Shown here: piece after piece, positions 1-6,770 of the stretch | How positions within the stretch are numbered: the stretch's first letter is position 1 | Layout: each line of letters opens with the position of its first letter | NCBI GenBank assembly: GCA_964428485.1 | Contig: CAYRYP010000061.1 | Coordinates: 1-8,237, forward strand | Direction of reading: 5' to 3' | DNA: 8,237 nucleotides | Source of the DNA: CAZPAN01 sp964428485 | GTDB lineage: Bacteria > Actinomycetota > Coriobacteriia > Coriobacteriales > CADBOM01 | The notes under the pieces: generated by a model | The model's database searches: none | Told to the model about the DNA's origin: nothing | The model's input: only the letters and a program-made list of their open reading frames with translations | Position numbers and translations under genes: made by a program

Positions 1-32
1 AAAACGCTACCGAGAAACACCGCCTGGCTTTA

Positions 33-61
33 TTGAGGGCGATTCGACCTTGGTTTATACT
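33..61 (+). promoter_or_regulatory. Sigma70-like promoter of the tetrapyrrole operon
   Basis: A -35 box TTGAGG (33-38) and a -10 box TATACT (56-61) are separated by exactly 17 nt. The -10 box matches TATAAT at five of six positions and the -35 box matches TTGACA at four of six. The expected start point (about 66-69) lies just before the first conserved pairing segment of the cobalamin aptamer at 72-76, which supports the call. Bases 1-32 show no recognisable gene or signal. The assignment rests on sequence match and position only. Confidence 0.72.
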
Positions 62-65
62 CCTG

Positions 66-250
66 AGCTGTCAGGTGCGCGGGGGCCGATTCCGGCATTT
101 CCCCCCGCGATAATAGGGAAGCGGGTGAGAATCCCGCACGGTCCCGCCGCTGTAACGAGCACGTCCGCCCCAAGATGCCACTGCGCTGAGAATCGCGTGG
201 GAAGGCGGGGTGGCCAAAGGCTCCCAGTCAGAAGACCTGCCTGGCAAACC
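66..250 (+). promoter_or_regulatory. Cobalamin riboswitch aptamer (B12 element)
   Basis: The conserved blocks of the cobalamin riboswitch appear in the right order. CAGGT (72-76) can pair with ACCTG (235-239). The core AGGGAA (115-120) is followed by the hairpin GCGGG-TGAGAAT-CCCGC (121-137), then by CCGCTGTAACG, GCCACTG (177-183) and GGGAAGG (199-205). CCGCCCC near 165-171 can pair with GGCGGGG near 204-210. The terminal B12 box AGTCAGAAGACCTGCC lies at 226-241. This family binds adenosyl- or other cobalamins and usually turns off B12 synthesis or transport genes when B12 is plentiful. Here it precedes hemA, so B12 probably limits the whole tetrapyrrole trunk. The 5' and 3' limits are approximate. 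Confidence 0.95.
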
Positions 251-349
251 GCCCCGGCCAAGACGCTGGGGGGCCTGCGCCGACGATGCATTGGCGATGG
301 GCCACAACCGGAGATCGAACCGCGACGGGATGTTATGGCGCGCTTCGAT

Positions 350-380
350 GCTCCCAGTCAGGCCGGCAGGCCAAAACGAT
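350..380 (+). repeat. Partial second copy of the riboswitch 3' signature in the leader
   Basis: The 12-mer GCTCCCAGTCAG at 220-231, which runs into the B12 box of the aptamer, recurs exactly at 350-361. Both copies are followed by a GGC-rich segment and an AAAC run (near 245-249 and 373-377). GCCAC also precedes both, at 177-181 and at 301-305. No second riboswitch core is visible between 250 and 300, so this is not a complete tandem aptamer. It may be a remnant of duplication or part of the expression platform. The remainder of the leader (251-349 and 381-450) shows no convincing gene. Confidence 0.5.
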
Positions 381-450
381 ATCAAATGCTTTTCAAACTC
401 GACATGGGGGACCTGAGAACAACAGGGCAGATCCATCTCATAAAATTCGT

Positions 451-484
451 TTTTTCCTCCCCTGTGAGGGTTTGGGAGGAGGAA
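451..484 (+). promoter_or_regulatory. Hairpin masking the hemA ribosome binding site
   Basis: TCCTCCC (455-461) is the exact reverse complement of GGGAGGA (474-480), which contains the Shine-Dalgarno sequence of the first gene. The stem can extend through two G-U pairs and two A-U pairs to 451-484, with a 12-nt loop. A competing pairing is available: ACAGGG (422-427) with CCCTGT (460-465) would take two bases of the masking strand. CCTG (412-415) with CAGG (423-426) would in turn block that pairing. This is the expected architecture of a translational expression platform. The structure was read by eye, without an energy calculation. Confidence 0.65.
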
Positions 485-489
485 CGCTG

Positions 490-1974
490 GTGATAGAGGC
501 AATTGGTCTCGATTGGAAGAGCGCGTCGGTCTCCGAGCGCGAGAGATGCGCCGAAGCGTGCTCCAACGAGAAGAGATTCATGGCTCGCGTCATGGCGATC
601 AGCGGGGTCAAAGGATGTGTCCTGCTCAAGACCTGCGGCAGACTCGAGGTCTACCTCGACATGTCCAGCGGCGACGGAGGTAACCAGAAGACTTACCGTG
701 AGATCGCCGACCTCGCAGGCATCGACCCCGACGCACGCTCGATGTTCCACGAGACCGGCAGGAACGCCTGCCAGAGAATCATGGAGATAGCAAGCGGACT
801 GCAGTCGCAGGTCATAGGCGAGGACCAGATAATAGCCCAGGTCAAAAGCGCGATAGTGCAGGCCAGGGAGATCAAGACCGCCACCCCGCACCTCGAGACA
901 CTGTTCAGGCTGGCTATCACCGCCGGCAAGGAGGTTCGCACAAAGGTGCGCTTCCACACGGTTCCCATGTCGTGCGCCCACAAGGCAATCGAACTGGCCG
1001 AGAGCGCTTCCGAAACGCTCAAGGGCAAAAGGGCCCTAGTTATAGGAAACGGAGAGATGGGGCGCTTAGCAGCAGCCCTCCTCGTCGAGAGGGGCTGCTG
1101 TGTGGCGGTGACCCTTCGAAGCATGCACCACGGCAAGAGTACCATCGTCCCGAAGGGATGCGACACCGCGTCCTACGAGGACCGCGCGCATGCGATGGAG
1201 GGCTGCGACATCATCGTTAGCGCCACCAGGAGTCCGCATATCACGGTCTCTCGCGAGATGATCGACTCCCTCTCCAATCCCCCATCGCTGATGATCGACC
1301 TCGCCCTCCCGCGTGATATCGACCCATCGTGCCGTGAGATCGAGGGCATGAGGCTGCTAGACATAGACGACCTAGTGGACGAGAGACCCGGAGACAACTC
1401 CGAGGAGATGCTCCAGGCCAGAGCCATCATCTCCGAGAAGATGCAGGACTACGCTGACTGGGAGCGCAAGCGAGCCGAGAGGCTGGAACGCAGGAAGCCG
1501 CAGGCCGAGGCAGGTGCTTCCACCGAGCGGGAGTTCATGAGGTTCCCGATCTTCATCGACCTTTCCGGCAAACGCTGCCTGGTGGTTGGAGCCGGAGAGG
1601 TCGGCTGCCGCAGGGCGCGCACGCTACGCGATGCGGGCGCAGAAGTGCTGATGGTGGCACCGGAGGCGGCCTCTAGACCAGATGGCGTTCACTTCGAACA
1701 GCGCACCTTCGAGGAGTCCGACGTGCAGGAGTGCACGCTGGTGGTGGCCGCCACAAACGACCACGGGGTCAACGGAGATGTCGCTGCCGTCGCGCGTGCG
1801 GCCGGAATCCCAGTGAGCGTCTCCGACGACCCCGACAACTGCGACTTCTACTTCCCGGCAATTTGCAGGAGCGACAACCTCGTTGCCGGGATCGTATCTG
1901 ACGGAACTCATCACAAGCTCGTGTCTAGAGCCGCGGTCGCGGTCCGCGAGACCCTTGGGGAGGTGGACTCGTGA
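490..1974 (+). CDS. hemA: Glutamyl-tRNA reductase fused to precorrin-2 dehydrogenase
   Basis: This 494-residue fusion carries two pathway steps. Residues 1 to about 340 resemble glutamyl-tRNA reductase, which makes glutamate-1-semialdehyde with NADPH. Visible features are the catalytic Cys49 in KTCGR, the block ASGLQSQVIGEDQI (101-114) and a nucleotide-binding GNGEMG (186-191). Residues 350-494 resemble the NAD-dependent precorrin-2 dehydrogenase domain of CysG/Met8p/SirC, with GAGEVG (367-372), a candidate catalytic Asp at 446 and CDFYFPAI (451-458). That domain would produce sirohydrochlorin. The helical dimerisation domain normally ending HemA is missing beyond a short charged linker. The GTG start is chosen because GGGAGGAGG (474-482) lies 7 nt upstream; the same frame stays open further upstream but runs through leader RNA. 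The stop overlaps the hemC start. Confidence 0.93.
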   Translation: MIEAIGLDWKSASVSERERCAEACSNEKRFMARVMAISGVKGCVLLKTCGRLEVYLDMSSGDGGNQKTYREIADLAGIDPDARSMFHETGRNACQRIMEIASGLQSQVIGEDQIIAQVKSAIVQAREIKTATPHLETLFRLAITAGKEVRTKVRFHTVPMSCAHKAIELAESASETLKGKRALVIGNGEMGRLAAALLVERGCCVAVTLRSMHHGKSTIVPKGCDTASYEDRAHAMEGCDIIVSATRSPHITVSREMIDSLSNPPSLMIDLALPRDIDPSCREIEGMRLLDIDDLVDERPGDNSEEMLQARAIISEKMQDYADWERKRAERLERRKPQAEAGASTEREFMRFPIFIDLSGKRCLVVGAGEVGCRRARTLRDAGAEVLMVAPEAASRPDGVHFEQRTFEESDVQECTLVVAATNDHGVNGDVAAVARAAGIPVSVSDDPDNCDFYFPAICRSDNLVAGIVSDGTHHKLVSRAAVAVRETLGEVDS

Positions 1975-2852
1975 AGATCAGAATAGGCACGCGGGCGTCG
2001 AAGCTGGCGATGGTTCAGGCCCATGCGGCTGCGGATGCGATCGTAAGGGATAACCCTGCAATCGAGATCGAGATAGTCCCCATCACCACGACCGGCGACA
2101 AGATCCTCGACAGGACGCTGGACAAGATCGGCGGCAAGGGGCTGTTCGTGCGCGAGCTGGACGCCGCCCTGCTCGACGGTAGGGTAGATATCACCGTCCA
2201 CAGCTGCAAAGACGTGCCAATGGAGATCGACGATCGCATCCCGATAGTCGCAGCGTCGCGCAGAGAGGATCCGCGCGACGTCATGGTGTTGCCGGCGGGT
2301 GCGACGGAGCGAGACGAAACCCTCCCGGTAGGCAGCAGCTCGGCCAGGCGCCGCGTGCAGCTGCGAAAGCTCTTCCCCGAAACGACCATCGAGAGCGTGC
2401 GCGGAAACGTGCTCACCCGCCTTGAAAAGCTCGACCGCGGAGAGTTCGGCGCTCTGGTGCTCGCGGCTGCAGGCCTCACCAGACTGGGGCTCACCGACAG
2501 GATCAGCTCGGTGTTCCCAGTCGACGACATCCTCCCAGCCGCGGGACAGGGCATCCTCGCAATCCAGGCTAGAGCGGACGAAAATGTCTCCTGGCTCTCA
2601 GGGTTTCACGACGAGCTCACCTTCCGCTGCATGCTCGCGGAAAGAGCGTTTGTGAGAGAACTCGACGGCGGCTGCTCGAAGCCGTGCGCGGCTTTTGCCC
2701 AAACAGACGGCGACGCCCTGCTACTCAAGGGACTTTATGTAAGCGATGACGAGACCGAGCTGCGCTTCGGCGAGAGACGCCTCGATCTCGACGGGATCGA
2801 GTCGGGCGCGAGCGCGCTCGCGAGGGAGCTGAAGGAAAATGGCATACGGTAA
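1971..2852 (+). CDS. hemC: Porphobilinogen deaminase (hydroxymethylbilane synthase)
   Basis: The 293-residue product condenses four porphobilinogen molecules into linear hydroxymethylbilane in the cytoplasm. Diagnostic blocks are RIGTRASKLAMVQ near the N-terminus, TTGDKILDRTLDKIGGKGLF (40-59), the HSCKDVP motif (77-83) with the catalytic Asp81, and LDGGCSKPCA (231-240), where Cys235 should carry the dipyrromethane cofactor. Length is normal for the family. The GTG start overlaps the hemA stop as GTGA, and GGAGGT lies 6 nt upstream, so translation is probably coupled to hemA. The 3' end overlaps the next gene by 14 nt. Nothing looks truncated. Confidence 0.97.
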   Translation: MKIRIGTRASKLAMVQAHAAADAIVRDNPAIEIEIVPITTTGDKILDRTLDKIGGKGLFVRELDAALLDGRVDITVHSCKDVPMEIDDRIPIVAASRREDPRDVMVLPAGATERDETLPVGSSSARRRVQLRKLFPETTIESVRGNVLTRLEKLDRGEFGALVLAAAGLTRLGLTDRISSVFPVDDILPAAGQGILAIQARADENVSWLSGFHDELTFRCMLAERAFVRELDGGCSKPCAAFAQTDGDALLLKGLYVSDDETELRFGERRLDLDGIESGASALARELKENGIR

Positions 2853-4362
2853 AGTAGCGCTCGTGGGTGCGGGTCCGGGCGACCCCGGACTACTCACCCT
2901 AAGGGGCAAGGAGCTACTCGAGGCCGCAGACGTAGTTGTCTACGACCGCCTAGTCTGCGACGACGTGCTCAACTATGCGAAGGGCGCAAGGATGGTCTAT
3001 GTGGGCAAGGAGCAGGGGCATCACCCCGTTCCCCAACACGAGATCAACAGAGTCCTGGCTGAGGAGGCTCAGGGTGTAGACCTCGTGGTGCGCCTCAAGG
3101 GCGGAGACCCCTACGTGTTCGGGCGCGGCGGCGAGGAGGCCGAGTACCTGACGGAGCTCGGCGTGGAAATAGAGGTAGTCCCCGGCGTGACCAGCGCCCT
3201 GGCCGCACTCTCCTACGCGGGCATCCCCGCAACCTCCAGAGGAGTCGCCCAGTCGGTGCATATTATCACCGGCCACGCACGCGAAGGCGGCGAGCTCGAG
3301 ATCAACTTCGACGCGCTCGCCCATGCCACGGGCACCCTCGTGTTCCTGATGTCCGTGACATCCATGCCTCAGATCACACAATCCCTGATCGACGCCGGGA
3401 TGGACCCAGACACCCCCGCCGCGGTCGTACAGAACGGAACCCTACCCTCGCAGAGACGGGTCTCGGCGACGCTTTCCACCATCGCCCAGACCTCGTGCGA
3501 GGCCGGCGTCACAAGCCCGGCGATCCTCGTGATCGGCGACGTCTGCGACTCTCCGATCGGGCTCGACTGGAGAAGTTCTCTACCACTCTTTGGCATTCCG
3601 GTGGCCGTGGCGCGCCCCCTAGACGGGGCCGGCGGGATCTCCGCGCGCATACGCGACGTCGGCGGCGAGGCGGTAGACCTTCCCTGCATCGACACGCACC
3701 CGATCGGCAGCCAGGAGGTGCGAGACGCCGTCGCCGGGATGGCCGGCTACGGGTGGCTCGTGCTCACCAGCCCGCGTGGTGTGAGATACCTGTTCGAGGC
3801 GATCAAGGCCGAGGGTCTAGACGCAAGAGCGCTTGCGGGCACAAAGGTGGCCGCTGTGGGTGCGAGCACAGCAGACGCCCTCGCCCAGCACGGCATCAGG
3901 GCCGACTTCGTACCCGAGAAGCACGACGGGAAACACCTCGGGGAGGGCCTTGCCCGCATCGTCTCGAAGGACGAGAGGATCCTGCTGTTTAGGGCCAAGA
4001 AGGGTGCTCCCGGTATCATCCGCGCGCTCGACGAGGCGGGGATCGCATACGATGACGTCGCCGCCTACGAGACAGCGCAGGTGCTCGACGAATCTGCATC
4101 CAAAACCGTATCGGCACGGGTCGAGAACGGCGAGATCAGCTTGGCGGCCTTCACCAGCGCATCGACTGTGGAGGGCTTCTGCCGAGCCGTCGGCGAGGAT
4201 ACAGTCAAGGATGTCACCGCCATATGCATAGGCGAGACCACTGCTGGTGCGGCGCGCTCGCACGGCATGAACGTGGTAGTCTCAGAAAACGCCACCCTCG
4301 ACGCCCTGCTGCAGGCTGTCATCGAAACGGCGGCCAGCACACGCAGAAACTCTCCCAGATAA
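2839..4362 (+). CDS. cobA-hemD: Uroporphyrinogen-III methyltransferase / uroporphyrinogen-III synthase fusion
   Basis: The 507-residue bifunctional protein closes hydroxymethylbilane to uroporphyrinogen III (HemD) and methylates it twice with S-adenosylmethionine to precorrin-2 (CobA/SUMT). Residues 1 to about 245 are the methyltransferase: GAGPGDPGLLTLRG (10-23), RLKGGDPYVFGRGGEE (85-100) and PGVTSALAALSYAGIPATS (115-133) are classic SUMT motifs. Residues about 250-500 are the HemD half, recognised from segments such as LTSPRGVRYLFEAI (309-322) and AAFTSASTVEGF (436-447); HemD is poorly conserved, so its support also comes from the domain order. Such fusions are known in clostridia and other anaerobes. 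The ATG overlaps hemC by 14 nt, with GGGAG about 10 nt upstream. Confidence 0.95.
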   Translation: MAYGKVALVGAGPGDPGLLTLRGKELLEAADVVVYDRLVCDDVLNYAKGARMVYVGKEQGHHPVPQHEINRVLAEEAQGVDLVVRLKGGDPYVFGRGGEEAEYLTELGVEIEVVPGVTSALAALSYAGIPATSRGVAQSVHIITGHAREGGELEINFDALAHATGTLVFLMSVTSMPQITQSLIDAGMDPDTPAAVVQNGTLPSQRRVSATLSTIAQTSCEAGVTSPAILVIGDVCDSPIGLDWRSSLPLFGIPVAVARPLDGAGGISARIRDVGGEAVDLPCIDTHPIGSQEVRDAVAGMAGYGWLVLTSPRGVRYLFEAIKAEGLDARALAGTKVAAVGASTADALAQHGIRADFVPEKHDGKHLGEGLARIVSKDERILLFRAKKGAPGIIRALDEAGIAYDDVAAYETAQVLDESASKTVSARVENGEISLAAFTSASTVEGFCRAVGEDTVKDVTAICIGETTAGAARSHGMNVVVSENATLDALLQAVIETAASTRRNSPR

Positions 4363-4373
4363 GGAGCTGCCAG

Positions 4374-5429
4374 ATGGATACCAGCAACATCCCTGTCCCA
4401 CGCTTCCGTCCACGCCGGCTTCGCCGCACACAGGGCCTAAGATCTCTCGTCCGTGAGACCAGGCTGTCCGAGAAGAGTCTGGTGTATCCACTCTTTGTCG
4501 TAGAGGATACCGACCTCAAACGCGAAATCCCGGGGTTGCCAGGACAGTATCACTACTCACCCGACCGCATCTGCGAAGCGGTGTCGGAGTCTCTCGAGCA
4601 CGGGGTGGACTCGTTTCTGATCTTCGGGCTTCCCGTCGATAAGGACGACATCGGCTCGGGGGCCTGGGCGGAAAACGGCATAGTTCAGCAGGGGGTCAGA
4701 GCCATTCGAGATCAGTTCCCGGAAGTCACCATCATCACCGACGTCTGCCTCTGCGAGTACACCTCCCACGGGCACTGCGGTCCACTGCCTCAGTCGGTTA
4801 TGGACGATCCAGCCACCGCAAGCGAATCCGACCTGCGTGAGGCGGCGGCAGGGCCGCTCAACGACGCAACCATAGAGCTCCTCGCCAAGACGGCGGTGTC
4901 CCAAGCGCTTGCCGGCGCCGACATAGTGGCCCCGTCGGCGATGATGGACGGTCAGATCGCGGCCATCAGGCAGGGGCTCAACGACGCCGGGCTCGACGAC
5001 ATCCCGGTGATGAGTTACAGCGCCAAGTACGCGTCCGCCTTCTACGGACCCTTCCGCGAAGCGGCTGGGTCCGCGCCGGCGTTCGGCAACCGCAAGGGAT
5101 ACCAGATGGATCCCCACAACGCACGCGAGGCAATAAGAGAAAGCATGATAGACGAGGACGAGGGAGCGGATTTCCTGATGGTTAAGCCCGCACTCTCCTA
5201 TCTCGACATAATCTCGACCCTCCGCGGGCAGACCGATCTGCCGATAGCCGCCTACTCCGTCAGCGGAGAATACTCGATGATCAAGGCAGCCGCCGCGGCA
5301 GGATACATCGACGAGAAGGCGATAGTGGACGAGACCGCGATCAGTGTATTTCGCGCCGGGGCCGACATACTCATCACCTACTACGCCAAGGAGATCGCCG
5401 ATAGCATCGCGGCCGGCGATATAGGATAG
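4374..5429 (+). CDS. hemB: Delta-aminolevulinic acid dehydratase (porphobilinogen synthase)
   Basis: The 351-residue enzyme joins two 5-aminolevulinate molecules into porphobilinogen. The two Schiff-base lysines are Lys218 in SYSAKYAS and Lys271 in FLMVKPALSYLD. Cys125, Cys127 and Cys135 in DVCLCEYTSHGHCG form the zinc site, so this is the zinc-dependent type. Between HGHCG and NDATIELL there is a segment about 18 residues longer than I recall for the E. coli enzyme, near the active-site lid. The ATG is chosen because AAGGAG (4361-4366), which overlaps the previous stop codon, lies 7 nt upstream. The reading frame is open further upstream, but that part overlaps cobA-hemD. The gap to cobA-hemD is 11 nt. 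Confidence 0.97.
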   Translation: MDTSNIPVPRFRPRRLRRTQGLRSLVRETRLSEKSLVYPLFVVEDTDLKREIPGLPGQYHYSPDRICEAVSESLEHGVDSFLIFGLPVDKDDIGSGAWAENGIVQQGVRAIRDQFPEVTIITDVCLCEYTSHGHCGPLPQSVMDDPATASESDLREAAAGPLNDATIELLAKTAVSQALAGADIVAPSAMMDGQIAAIRQGLNDAGLDDIPVMSYSAKYASAFYGPFREAAGSAPAFGNRKGYQMDPHNAREAIRESMIDEDEGADFLMVKPALSYLDIISTLRGQTDLPIAAYSVSGEYSMIKAAAAAGYIDEKAIVDETAISVFRAGADILITYYAKEIADSIAAGDIG

Positions 5430-5471
5430 ACAGAGCAGACAGGGATCGCCCAAGAAACCAGGAGACTTCAG

Positions 5472-6770
5472 ATGGACCGCAGCACGGCAATTGATCGCAA
5501 AACGTCCGCGAAGCTGTACGGCGAGGCGGTAGGCCTCCTTCCGGGAGGCGTGAACAGCCCCGTTAGGGCCTTCGGATCGGTGGGGATGGACCCGCTGTTC
5601 ATATCGCATGCGGATGGCTGCACCATCACCGATGCCGACGGGAACACCTTTATCGACTACGTCGCGTCGTGGGGACCGATGATACTTGGGCACAACAACC
5701 CCATGGTGAGGGCGGCTGTAAAGGACGCCGTGTCGCGCGGACTCAGCTTCGGAGCGCCCTGCCCCGCTGAGGTCGACGTGGCGCGCCTGATGTGCTCCAT
5801 GGTCCCTGATCTCGAGATGGTCCGCATGGTCAACAGCGGCACCGAGGCCGTGATGAGCGCGCTTCGGCTGGCCCGCGCCGCAACCGGCAGATCCAAGATC
5901 GTCAAGTTCGAAGGCTGCTACCACGGTCATGTTGACAGCATGCTCGTGAGCGCGGGGTCCGGCGCGATGACGGGCGGCGTGCCCTCCAGCGCGGGGGTGT
6001 CGCCGGCGGTAACGGCCGACACGATTGTGGCCACCTACAATGACCTGGAGAGCGTCGAGAGAGCGCTCACCGCCAACCCAGGAGAGATCGCGGCGGTTGT
6101 AGTGGAACCCGTTGCGGCCAATATGGGCGTGATCCCACCGGATCCGGGTTTTCTGGAGGGCCTGCGCAAGCTCTGCGACACGCACGGCTGCCTCCTGATG
6201 TTCGACGAGGTTATCACCGGCTTCAGACTTGCTCGCGGAGGAGCACAAGAGTACTTCGGCGTGCACGCTGATCTCGTGACCTACGGCAAGATAATCGGCG
6301 GCGGCATGCCGGTTGGGGCATACGGCGGATCGAAGAAACTCATGGAACTCGTGGCGCCGTGCGGCCCCGTCTACCAGGCCGGCACTCTCTCCGGGAACCC
6401 GGTGGCAATGGCCGCGGGATACGCCCAGCTCGAACAGCTGAACTCCAACCCCTCCATATATGAGCAGATCGACAGTGCAGCTGCAAAACTTCAGAACGGT
6501 CTCGAGAGGGCGCTCGGCCAAAACGCCTCCGTGCAGCGCTGCGGCTCACTTATCTGCGCGTATTTCTCCGGAGGCAAGAAGGTCGGTTGCTACGCGGACG
6601 CCAGCTCATGCGACACGGATGCCTTCGCCAGGTACTTCCGCGGCATGCTCGAAGAGGGCGTATACCTGGCCCCCTCCCAGTTCGAGGCGATGTTCGTCGG
6701 CACCGCCCACGACGCACAGGCGATAGACAAGACCATAGAGGCTGCCGGCAAAGTCGCACTTGATACCTAG
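5472..6770 (+). CDS. hemL: Glutamate-1-semialdehyde 2,1-aminomutase
   Basis: This PLP-dependent enzyme of 432 residues converts the HemA product into 5-aminolevulinate. Visible motifs are PGGVNSPVRAF (24-34), NSGTEAVMSALRLAR (121-135), the cofactor-ring aspartate Asp245 in MFDEVITGFR, and Lys273 in TYGKIIGGGMPVGAYGG, the Schiff-base lysine. GGMPVGAYGG separates it from general acetylornithine-type aminotransferases. The length is normal. AGGAG (5460-5464) lies 7 nt before the ATG. A 42-nt spacer without a terminator joins it to hemB, so it is probably the last gene of the operon. Its TAG overlaps the stop codon of the convergent ATPase gene, and no rho-independent terminator is visible after it. 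Confidence 0.97.
   Translation: MDRSTAIDRKTSAKLYGEAVGLLPGGVNSPVRAFGSVGMDPLFISHADGCTITDADGNTFIDYVASWGPMILGHNNPMVRAAVKDAVSRGLSFGAPCPAEVDVARLMCSMVPDLEMVRMVNSGTEAVMSALRLARAATGRSKIVKFEGCYHGHVDSMLVSAGSGAMTGGVPSSAGVSPAVTADTIVATYNDLESVERALTANPGEIAAVVVEPVAANMGVIPPDPGFLEGLRKLCDTHGCLLMFDEVITGFRLARGGAQEYFGVHADLVTYGKIIGGGMPVGAYGGSKKLMELVAPCGPVYQAGTLSGNPVAMAAGYAQLEQLNSNPSIYEQIDSAAAKLQNGLERALGQNASVQRCGSLICAYFSGGKKVGCYADASSCDTDAFARYFRGMLEEGVYLAPSQFEAMFVGTAHDAQAIDKTIEAAGKVALDT

Noticed and set aside
286..489. Upstream ATG extension of hemA by 68 codons
   Set aside because: The extension runs through leader RNA and the masking hairpin, has no family similarity, and the GTG at 490 has a strong ribosome binding site at the right distance and begins exactly at the conserved HemA N-terminus.
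335..493. Possible 52-residue leader peptide whose TGA overlaps the hemA GTG
   Set aside because: The GTGA overlap is suggestive of coupling, but the ATG lacks a good ribosome binding site, the peptide has no recognisable motif, and the segment is better explained as riboswitch expression platform.
4557..6521. Very long open frame (654 codons) on the - strand opposite hemB and hemL
   Set aside because: It lies antisense to two strongly supported enzymes with intact motifs, spans the gap between them, and its translation is rich in His, Arg and Gly without any recognisable domain. It is a by-product of high GC and codon bias.
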